This document shows, piece by piece, positions 54,839 to 62,316 of a stretch of 64,000 nt of DNA. Origin of the DNA: Haloimpatiens massiliensis (GTDB lineage Bacteria > Bacillota > Clostridia > Clostridiales > Clostridiaceae); NCBI RefSeq assembly GCF_900184255.1, contig NZ_LT854639.1:244629-308628 (forward strand). Direction: 5' to 3'. Each line of letters begins with the position of its first letter. Position 1 is the stretch's first letter. The position numbers and the translations under genes were made by a program. The notes under the pieces are model-generated. The model saw nothing but the letters and a program-made list of their open reading frames with translations. It ran no database searches and was not told where the DNA came from.

Positions 54839-55732
54839 ATGGATAATAGTATTTTACTAGAATCTGGTACTGGTGAATTAGAAATACTAGAGTTTATCAT
54901 AAATGATAAGCACTATGCTATAAATATCATAAAGGTTAGGGAAGTAATAGACATAGATAATTTAACAAAACTTCCTCAATCACATGAAGCTATAGCTGGA
55001 TTAATACTATATAGAGAGGAAATATTAACTTTAGTAGATTTAAAATATATTGTGGACGGTAGGAAACAGGAATTTAATAAATCTAAAGTAATAATATGTG
55101 AATTTAATAAAATAAAAGTGGCTTTTAATCTAGACAGAATTGTAGGAATTCATAGAATCAAATGGGAACAAATAGTGAGACCAGATGATTTATCATCTAA
55201 TTCATTAGTTACAGGAAATATAATATTCGAAGATAAAATAATACTTCTTTTAGATTTCGAAAAAATAGTTACTGACATAAATCCTAGCACAGGCATAAGT
55301 GCAGAAAAATTAGTTGATGTAAACTATAAAGATATGTCACATGTTAAAGTAGCATTAGCTGATGACTCTCCATTAATAAGAAAATTATTACATGACACAT
55401 TAACCAAGGCAGGGTTCACAAATTTAAAATTCTTCAATAACGGAAAAGAAACTTACGATTATCTAATGGAACTTTCAGATAAAAAGAAAGATAAATTTAT
55501 AGAAGATGTGCAGATACTTATAACAGATATTGAGATGCCCCAAATGGATGGTCATACACTTACTAGAAAAATTAAAGAAGATCCTATTTTAAGAGAGCTT
55601 CCAGTTGTAATATTCTCCTCTTTGATTACAGATAATTTAAAACACAAAGGAGAATCTGTAGGTGCTAATGCTCAATTAAGTAAACCTGAAATTGGTGACT
55701 TAATAGATGTAGTAATGAAACTTATGCAATAA
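54839..55732 (+). CDS. cheV: Chemotaxis coupling protein CheV
   Basis: This is a 297-residue protein: CheW domain (1-150, LEFIINDKHYAINIIKVREV, LPQSHEAIAGLILYREEIL) fused to a receiver domain (170-297). The receiver has the acidic pocket VALADDSPLIRK, the phosphoacceptor in ILITDIEMPQMDGH, the switch Ser in VIFSSLI and the Lys in LSKPE. CheV couples chemoreceptors to CheA and is tuned by phosphorylation. It is divergent from the YARHG gene; the 210-bp gap must hold both promoters. AGGGGTGATATT precedes the ATG. Two receptors in this window could use it. Confidence 0.95.
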   Translation: MDNSILLESGTGELEILEFIINDKHYAINIIKVREVIDIDNLTKLPQSHEAIAGLILYREEILTLVDLKYIVDGRKQEFNKSKVIICEFNKIKVAFNLDRIVGIHRIKWEQIVRPDDLSSNSLVTGNIIFEDKIILLLDFEKIVTDINPSTGISAEKLVDVNYKDMSHVKVALADDSPLIRKLLHDTLTKAGFTNLKFFNNGKETYDYLMELSDKKKDKFIEDVQILITDIEMPQMDGHTLTRKIKEDPILRELPVVIFSSLITDNLKHKGESVGANAQLSKPEIGDLIDVVMKLMQ

Positions 55733-55742
55733 AATGAACTTT

Positions 55743-55780
55743 CCCTCCACTTGCTTACACTGAAGTGGGGGCTTCTTAGT
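55743..55780 (+). terminator. Terminator of cheV
   Basis: CCCTCCACTT and AAGTGGGGG pair around GCTTACACTG; CTTCTTAGTT follows. Confidence 0.7.
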
Positions 55781-55785
55781 TAAAA

Positions 55786-55840
55786 TATAAAAGGCCACAT
55801 AGCTAAAGTATATTTTACTTTAACTATATGGCTTTCACTT
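55786..55840. terminator. Conserved-apex hairpin 3 between convergent genes
   Basis: AAAAGGCCACATAGCTAAAG and TTTAACTATATGGCTTTC pair, with apex AAAGTATATTTTACTTT. It lies between cheV and the LTA-synthase-like gene and may end the latter. Confidence 0.75.
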
Positions 55841-57706
55841 TTACTTTTCAGCGCCAAGTGATTTTTTTTCAGTTACTAATTTATTATTAAATTTACTATT
55901 CCTTTTTTTAGAAACAAATGTATCATTAAAGAAATTACTTTTTTGTCCAAATCCATCTTCTACTTTTTCTAATCCATCGTTTTCAATCAGTGTGTTCTTA
56001 TTAGAAAATAAATTAGTTCCAAGTCCTAACTTATCTCCTTTAATTTCTACACCCATACTTGATAAAATAGTTGGAAACATATCAAAATTAGAAAACTTCC
56101 TATTTTTCACTCTATCCGTTGTAACAGCTGAATTAAGTAATAAATTAAAAACTGTTCTATGATATGATTTATCAAAATCCTTAAAAAACTTCTTATCCAT
56201 ACTTAAATGATCTCCAGTAACTACAATAGTAGTATCTTTATAAAATGGCTGCTTTTGAATCCATTTTATAAATTTAACTGCTTCTTTTGTGGAATAAGCA
56301 ATAGCATTTGCATATTGTGAATCATATTTTTTAGCTGCATTTTTAGATAAATATCCATCTGGGAAATGAGTGTCCGCTGTTTCCATAGTAAAGTTAAATG
56401 GCTTTCCTGTATTAGATAAGCGTGTTATTTCGTCTTTGGCATATTTATATAATTTGTCGTCTTCAAATCCCCACCATACTTTATAATCCTCTGGTATAAG
56501 TTTCTTCTTTTTTGCTGCTTTATAATCAAAAATATTAAAATTACCATGAGTAGTAAAGTAAGTAGTCAATCCACCAAAATCCGCATCTGCACCAAACATT
56601 ATTGTTTGCTCATAACCTTGCGCATCTAAAATATCTCCAATACCCACAGCACCTGGTAAAAAAGTCCCTGATTTACCATAAGCGTTTCTTTGCATAGGAA
56701 TTTTAAGTGGAAGTCCCATATCCATATTTATCATAGATGCAACTGACCAGCTAGAACCATAAGTTTGATATGGACCACCAAATTTATCAGAATGAGAAAA
56801 GTGAATTCCTTCTTTTGATAGTTCCGTTAGCTCCGGCATCAAATTTTCCTCCATATATCCGCCTAACTCCTTAGAAAGATATGAGTTTTCTATAGATTCT
56901 AAGTATATATGTATTAAGTTTCTCTTTTTAGCTGGAAAAGCCATAGGAACTGAACGCGGGTCTGAATAATTATCTTTAATGTAATTTGAATCAGAAACAT
57001 ATGCCTTATACACTTCCTGTAAGCGTAATTTTTTTACACTATATGATGCTCCTCCAACAAAAGAAACAATTGAAATTACAAAGGATATAATTTTTACTCC
57101 TTTACGACTTAATATTTTTCTATGGGTTTCCCCTTTCCTCAATAAAATCTCATAATGACCACCTATAAATATTGAAAATACAACTATACAAATTATACTA
57201 CAAAGTACTGGTGACATGATTATTTCTTTAATCATGTTAGAGCTCGTCCCTTTAATTGGTGAATTAAAATTAAACAAAAACTGTTCTGGAGTTATTTCAC
57301 CGAAGAAATTAATAAACCATGTTGAAAAGAATATGCACAGCATACCTATTGCAAAAAATAAAACTAATAGTACTTTATTAAGCACACTTTTCCAATTACT
57401 TCTACATTTCCATGGTACAAAAACAATTTTTGAGCTTCTAATACCTTTTATTAACAAGTATACTATTCCACATAACAATGTAAATGCTATATATTTAATA
57501 GAAAATGCACCTGTATATGTAGAAGATTTAAGTACATAGGATTTTCTAAGTAAAAATTTTAATATGCTTAATGATATTACATTAAATATCACAACACATG
57601 TTAATATCTTCTTTACAACAGATAAAACACCCGTATTCTTTTCAAAGAAAAAATAATCCATAAGACCTATTAAAATTCCTGTAATTAAATAACTTAATGT
57701 CTGCAT
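55841..57706 (-). CDS. LTA-synthase-like membrane sulfatase/phosphoglycerol transferase
   Basis: This is a 621-residue enzyme of the LtaS/MdoB superfamily, expected to move glycerol-phosphate or another phospho-alcohol onto a surface glycolipid or glycan. Five membrane helices span residues 1-230. The extracellular alkaline-phosphatase-like domain follows: metal site HIYLESIENSYLS near 264, nucleophile region TYGSSWSVASM near 314, AQGYEQTIMFGADADFGG, and TIVVTGDHLSMDKKFF near 497. In relatives the nucleophile region reads WTIAGM with Thr; here it is WSVASM. It ends in a basic tail. AGGAGGAATT precedes the ATG. It is not next to other teichoic-acid genes. Confidence 0.88.
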   Translation of the reverse strand: MQTLSYLITGILIGLMDYFFFEKNTGVLSVVKKILTCVVIFNVISLSILKFLLRKSYVLKSSTYTGAFSIKYIAFTLLCGIVYLLIKGIRSSKIVFVPWKCRSNWKSVLNKVLLVLFFAIGMLCIFFSTWFINFFGEITPEQFLFNFNSPIKGTSSNMIKEIIMSPVLCSIICIVVFSIFIGGHYEILLRKGETHRKILSRKGVKIISFVISIVSFVGGASYSVKKLRLQEVYKAYVSDSNYIKDNYSDPRSVPMAFPAKKRNLIHIYLESIENSYLSKELGGYMEENLMPELTELSKEGIHFSHSDKFGGPYQTYGSSWSVASMINMDMGLPLKIPMQRNAYGKSGTFLPGAVGIGDILDAQGYEQTIMFGADADFGGLTTYFTTHGNFNIFDYKAAKKKKLIPEDYKVWWGFEDDKLYKYAKDEITRLSNTGKPFNFTMETADTHFPDGYLSKNAAKKYDSQYANAIAYSTKEAVKFIKWIQKQPFYKDTTIVVTGDHLSMDKKFFKDFDKSYHRTVFNLLLNSAVTTDRVKNRKFSNFDMFPTILSSMGVEIKGDKLGLGTNLFSNKNTLIENDGLEKVEDGFGQKSNFFNDTFVSKKRNSKFNNKLVTEKKSLGAEK

Positions 57707-58126
57707 AATTCCTCCTGAAAAATTTTAATTATATTTTTTAATAAAAATCCCCTATTTTAAATATATGCTGCAGTTCCCCATACTACTCACTTTTAAAATT
57801 TTATCATAAAATCTATAATGAAAAAGTAACAAACAAATAACATCATGTAGGAAAAGCTCAAATAAGTTGCTAGAACTGCCAATATTTATTACAAATTTAA
57901 ACTAAATATACTACATCTTTACAAAATATATTTTTTGTAATACAATATAAAATATGGTAGTTAACTAATTGCAATATTGTCATTAGCTATTTTATTATCC
58001 ATAAACTAAAAATTTAAAATATATGATTAGCAACCACGAAGGTTGATACTGTAATCGTAATTACAGCTTTCAATTTTTGTGGTTTTTTATTTTCATTAAA
58101 TTTTATAAGAAAGAAGGAGAAACAAA
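57707..58126. other. Divergent intergenic region with leader hairpin
   Basis: No gene. The left 300 bp is plain AT-rich DNA that must hold the promoters of both flanking genes (weak candidate TTGCAA, 17 bases, TTATTA at about 57970). The right part carries the hairpin listed at 58029-58090. Confidence 0.5.
58029..58090 (+). promoter_or_regulatory. Terminator-like hairpin in the leader of the secreted-protein gene
   Basis: AACCAC (58032) pairs with GTGGTT (58079), with an inner CTGTAAT-CGTA-ATTACAG stem and a TTGA/TCAA step, followed by TTTTATTTT. It stands 37 bases upstream of the ATG at 58127. The upstream gene points away, so any transcript ending here begins within the same spacer: an attenuator or a small RNA. 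No known riboswitch family was recognised. Confidence 0.6.
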
Positions 58127-59092
58127 ATGAAAAAATTTAAATTAAGTGCTAGTATTACTTTTTTGATTTTAATTTGTTTTAGCATGACTGTACTAGCAGG
58201 AGTTCCTAATGGCATGGAAGTTATGTCCAGTAGAACTCAAGGAGAAAAACTAGTTCTAGAGGCTAGATATATGTTCGGTGGCACCGCAGAGATAAAAGAT
58301 GTAGATGCCAATAACTATATGGATATTATCATAAAGGATGGAAACTACCTACTTGGTGAAGTAATGGAAAGCAAAGGTTACTTCAAATATGTTAGGGAAC
58401 ATGGAGAATTTATTCAGTTATCTACTCTAAATATAGCGGGAATCTCTCTTTCCAATGTAAATATATTTGATGCAAACTGCAATAGAGATATTTGCAACGC
58501 CTTTATAAAATTAGCCAACAAAAAACACCTTAATGAAGTTACCTTAAACTCTTTAAAAGGTAAATTTTTTAGAGGAAGCCTTAATGGTATTACTTATACC
58601 ATCAGCTTTAAAGAAGATGACATTGCCACAACACCAATTGACATATTAAGAAAAACCATTAAATATGCCCAAACATTAAATTCAAAAGATTACTCATCAG
58701 AAGCCTATAAAGGCATTGAAAACGCTATCGTTGAAGGGGAAGCTGTAGCCAATAAAATAAACTCATCAGCAAATGATATAGAAAAAGCAATACACAATAT
58801 TTGGGATGCCATAGAAAAAGCAAACTCATCTAAAGATAAAACTGAAGAATTAAAATCTATCTTATCAAAATTACCAGAAACAGAAGAAGCCGCAAGCAAA
58901 ATGATTAGAAGCCAATTGCAACCTTTACTAGAAAACTATGAAACAAAAGTGAAGGAATCAGCAGTACCAACCAAAGAAATAAGAGAATTACCTAATTATA
59001 GTAGATTGGCAATCGCCAAGAGAAGAATGGCAGACATTGCTCATGGTAAAAAAGTCTATACAGGTAAAGTACATTTTACTTTACTTGTGTAG
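58127..59092 (+). CDS. Secreted protein with FIVAR-like region, C-terminus reading into a hairpin
   Basis: This is a 321-residue exported protein. The signal peptide (KLSASITFLILICFSMTVLA) is cleaved before GVPNG. Residues 30-165 form an unrecognised domain (YLLGEVMESKGYFKYVREHG). Residues about 170-235 match the FIVAR pattern (DYSSEAYKGIENAIVEGEAV) of surface sugar- or wall-binding proteins, followed by a helical tail. The last 13 codons (VYTGKVHFTLLV) are formed by conserved-apex hairpin 4, so the natural end was probably near AHGKK. AGAAGGAGAAACAAA precedes the ATG. Confidence 0.8.
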   Translation: MKKFKLSASITFLILICFSMTVLAGVPNGMEVMSSRTQGEKLVLEARYMFGGTAEIKDVDANNYMDIIIKDGNYLLGEVMESKGYFKYVREHGEFIQLSTLNIAGISLSNVNIFDANCNRDICNAFIKLANKKHLNEVTLNSLKGKFFRGSLNGITYTISFKEDDIATTPIDILRKTIKYAQTLNSKDYSSEAYKGIENAIVEGEAVANKINSSANDIEKAIHNIWDAIEKANSSKDKTEELKSILSKLPETEEAASKMIRSQLQPLLENYETKVKESAVPTKEIRELPNYSRLAIAKRRMADIAHGKKVYTGKVHFTLLV

Positions 59093-59100
59093 ACTTTTGT
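59049..59100 (+). terminator. Conserved-apex hairpin 4, overlapping the coding end
   Basis: AAAGTCTATACAGGTAAAG and CTTTACTTGTGTAGACTTT pair, with apex AAAGTACATTTTACTTT and TTGTTTG after. The TAG stop at 59090-59092 lies in the descending arm. The following 59101-59406 is AT-rich and holds no gene. Confidence 0.82.
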
Positions 59101-59406
59101 TTGTTACATTTCTATCCAGATAGCAAATATCTATATTTGTTTTTTCTTAAAATTAAAATAATTTCATCTATATATTAGTTACCTATAAAGAAATATTCTT
59201 TTTCTTCGAAATATTTATTATACATTATTGCAATATATGCATAATATCCTGTTAATTTTCGGAAAATTCCAATAATTAAGTTTCTACTTATTATTAACAT
59301 TTAATTAAATAATGATCTTTTTTAATTATTGCATACTATTAATAAATGATATACTTTTAATTCATTTACGTTATTAGTAAATTATATAAAAGAAGAGGGG
59401 ATTAAG

Positions 59407-61107
59407 TTGCAAAAAAAATTCAAAAATCTTAAAATTTCAAACATCATAATTCTTTTAGCTTCTATAGCTACAATTTTCAGTTTATGCATTGGCCTTTTAG
59501 GAACCAAAGCTGCATCTAAAATTAATGACAATGTAACAACTATGTATGACGATGCACTATTAACAATTTCAAATGTATCAAAAATGAGAGAGAATTTTTT
59601 ATACATAAGATTACACAGCGCCAATGCATTTGCAAATTATAATGAAAAATATTCACAACTTATAGACAAGTGTGATAAAGAAGTAATGAAAGAATATAAA
59701 GCATATACTTCTACACCATCAGATGAAACCGAAACAAAATATTTAAAAATATTTGAGGACAACTATAAAATTTATCTAGATACATCAAAACAATTCCTCA
59801 TAAATGCTAAAGAAGGTAAACCTATCCCAAAAGAAGAAGACGAAAAATTAACGGTACTAGGAAATAAAATTGAAAAAGCTTTAGATGATTTACGTATATA
59901 TGACACAGAATGGTCTGAAAGAGATAAAATAGAAAGTAATAAAGTATATAGTACAAACAGAACTACTCTAATTATAAGTTTAATATTATGTATTTCTATT
60001 TTTACCATATTGTCTGTGCTAACTGTAAGAGTTTTGAAAAGCTATTTAAAAGAAATAGATGACATTTTAAAAGAAATGTCCTATGGAAATTTAGATATAG
60101 AAATTAAATCTACAGGTAAAAATGAATTTGAACAAATGAAAAAATATATACAAAACACTGTAAATGGCTTTTCAAATATAATACGAGAAATAAAGGAAAA
60201 AAGTCAATTAATAAACACATCTTCTGAAAATTTAAGCGCTATTTCAGAGGAAATGGCATCCTCCTCCGAAAATGTATCCACTGCTATAAATGATGTAGCA
60301 AAAGGAACTGGAGAGCAGGCTGAAAACTTAGTTGATATAAGCACTATATTAAATGATTTTGGACATGCTATTAAAGAAATGACTAATAACTTAAATAATT
60401 TAAATTCTATTTCTAATGAAATAGAATCCACTGCAAGCGTAAGCAGTGACAAAATGAAAAACTTATATACATCTTTTGAATTTGTTGGAGAATCCTTTAG
60501 AAAATTTATATTTAAAATTGATGGTTTAGGAAATGAAATAACTAAAATTGATGAGATAACTTTACTCATAAATGCTATAGCTGAACAAACCAATTTATTA
60601 GCTTTAAATGCTGCTATAGAAGCTGCTCGTGCTGGGGAATCTGGAAGAGGATTTGCAGTAGTTGCAGATGAAATACGAAAACTTGCTGAACAAAGTAAGG
60701 AATCAGCTAATAATATAAGCAATCTCATAAGTCAAATATCAAAAGAAACTGAAAATATAATACATGATACCAATGATATAGATGAAAAGCTAAAAGATTC
60801 TTCTGAAGTAATAAATGACTCTCTCCTTTCCTTTAGAGACATTATTACCTCAATAGACAATGTAATTCCTAAAATAAATCACTTAAATAATTCTGCAATG
60901 ACTATAGATAAAGAAAAAGATAATATATTTGATAAAGTAGAGGAAGCATCTTCTGTATCAGAAGAAGTATCTGCATCTTCCGAAGAAATTGCAGCCTCTT
61001 CTGAAGAAATGAACTCCTCTTCTCAAGAGGTTGCTAGAACTGCAAATGATTTAAGTGGTTTAACTTTAGAGCTTCAGGATAAAATAAACAAATTTAAAAT
61101 AAAATAA
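59407..61107 (+). CDS. Methyl-accepting chemotaxis protein with four-helix-bundle sensor
   Basis: This is a 566-residue chemoreceptor. Membrane helix 1 (about 12-32, IILLASIATIFSLCIGLLGT), an extracytoplasmic four-helix bundle to about 187, membrane helix 2 (LIISLILCISIFTILSVLTV), a HAMP domain (about 209-262, EIDDILKEMSYGNLDIEI), then the signalling coiled coil with tip EQTNLLALNAAIEAARAGES and GRGFAVVADEIRKLAEQS. The start is TTG 59407 after GAGGGG; no in-frame ATG precedes the first membrane helix. Confidence 0.92.
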   Translation: MQKKFKNLKISNIIILLASIATIFSLCIGLLGTKAASKINDNVTTMYDDALLTISNVSKMRENFLYIRLHSANAFANYNEKYSQLIDKCDKEVMKEYKAYTSTPSDETETKYLKIFEDNYKIYLDTSKQFLINAKEGKPIPKEEDEKLTVLGNKIEKALDDLRIYDTEWSERDKIESNKVYSTNRTTLIISLILCISIFTILSVLTVRVLKSYLKEIDDILKEMSYGNLDIEIKSTGKNEFEQMKKYIQNTVNGFSNIIREIKEKSQLINTSSENLSAISEEMASSSENVSTAINDVAKGTGEQAENLVDISTILNDFGHAIKEMTNNLNNLNSISNEIESTASVSSDKMKNLYTSFEFVGESFRKFIFKIDGLGNEITKIDEITLLINAIAEQTNLLALNAAIEAARAGESGRGFAVVADEIRKLAEQSKESANNISNLISQISKETENIIHDTNDIDEKLKDSSEVINDSLLSFRDIITSIDNVIPKINHLNNSAMTIDKEKDNIFDKVEEASSVSEEVSASSEEIAASSEEMNSSSQEVARTANDLSGLTLELQDKINKFKIK

Positions 61108-61120
61108 AATCAAAAAAATA

Positions 61121-61172
61121 AAAAAGGCCACAGATTGAAGTATAGTTTACTTTAATCTGTGGTCTTGTATTC
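61121..61172 (+). terminator. Conserved-apex hairpin 5, terminator of the chemoreceptor
   Basis: AAAGGCCACAGATTGAAG and CTTTAATCTGTGGTCTTG pair, with apex GAAGTATAGTTTACTTT. From 61173 to 61380 nothing else was seen. Confidence 0.8.
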
Positions 61173-61383
61173 TTGTGTTCTATTATATTATTAATAAACT
61201 TTACAACAATATAATCCTACAAAAAAGATAATTGCCCCTTTCCATATGACTCCATATTTCTTTCAATAATATCCTCCTCTCCAGTTAATTCTCTATGCTT
61301 AACTTAATATGAACATAAATAAAACCACTGTACTTATATATGCTATCCTCTACACATGAATTCAATGGATTGTATAAATATAA

Positions 61384-61440
61384 AAAAGGCCACATGAATT
61401 GAAGTATGTTCTACTTTCATATTGATTATTAGACTTATCT
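61384..61440. repeat. Conserved-apex hairpin 6, decayed
   Basis: AAAAAAGGCCACATGAATT, then GAAGTATGTTCTACTTTC. The left arm and apex are kept but the right arm has lost the pairing. It directly follows the stop of the truncated zinc-ribbon gene. Confidence 0.6.
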
Positions 61441-61445
61441 TTATT

Positions 61446-61853
61446 TTAAATCATGCTTTCAGAAGTTGTAGAATATTTGTTATAAAAATATAAGTATGCT
61501 CCACTAAAAACAGCTATACAAGCTATAATTATTAAAAATATTATTATAACATTCTTTTTTCTCTCCCCAGATCTAGTATTTTCTTCCTCAAAATCATCAT
61601 CATTTTTATCTGAAGGTATAACCTTTTTTTCCTCTTGATAGTCATCTCTTTCATTTGAAGTAACATTAGCTTGCGGCACTTTTACATGCGTTATATCCTC
61701 TACCTGAGTTACATTCTCTGATTTTCTTATAAAATCATCTTTGTTATTCTCCATTAGTATATTACGTATCTCACTCAAACTCTGCCCACACTTTTCACAA
61801 AATTTGCATTCATTTTCATTTTCACTCCCACATCTAGGACAAAACACCTTCAT
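61446..61853 (-). CDS. Truncated zinc-ribbon paralogue lacking its YARHG domain
   Basis: This is a 135-residue protein. The zinc ribbon (VFCPRCGSENENECKFCEKC), an acidic/polar linker and a membrane helix (VIIIFLIIIACIAVFSGAYL) align with the YARHG protein at 53783. It then stops after YSTTSESM, where the paralogue continues with 150 more residues including YARHG. A decayed hairpin repeat lies right after the stop, so the missing part was probably lost by rearrangement at that repeat. Its start has a good AAGGGAGTGGT site, so the stub may still be expressed. Confidence 0.78.
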   Translation of the reverse strand: MKVFCPRCGSENENECKFCEKCGQSLSEIRNILMENNKDDFIRKSENVTQVEDITHVKVPQANVTSNERDDYQEEKKVIPSDKNDDDFEEENTRSGERKKNVIIIFLIIIACIAVFSGAYLYFYNKYSTTSESMI

Positions 61854-62316
61854 ACCACTCCCTTTTATCTTATACTGTTCTGACCCTTTATGTATATTTT
61901 AACCAATTAATATTATGCATATTTTATGAAAAAATTAACAATTCCCTTTTTTCTAATTTACAAACTGTTTTTAGTAGTCAGATTTTAAATAGGCTTCACA
62001 TTCATTCAGTTCTGCATTCTCTCTATATTTTTTTACCTTAGTTTTCAATTTGACCATTTTTTACATTCCCCTGTAATCAAGAACACAAAATATAATACTT
62101 CTTAATATAGTGAGAACAGTTATTCTTAATTATTACCAATTGTATGAATTTTACACATATGATTTGCTTTATTTTCTTTATGAAAATCTAAATAAACCTA
62201 AATGTACATAAAAAAAGACCACATAGATTAAAATATAGTTTACTTTATCTATATGATCTTGTTTCTTATTGCATTGTTGGTAAAACTTACTCACATGGGG
62301 TACTGCCAAAAAAAAG
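61854..62316. other. Non-coding region with conserved-apex hairpin 7
   Basis: No gene. At 62211-62262 lies AAAAAAGACCACATAGATTA with apex AAAATATAGTTTACTTTA and right arm TCTATATGATCTTG. It is placed to end the minus-strand nuclease-like gene. Confidence 0.65.
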
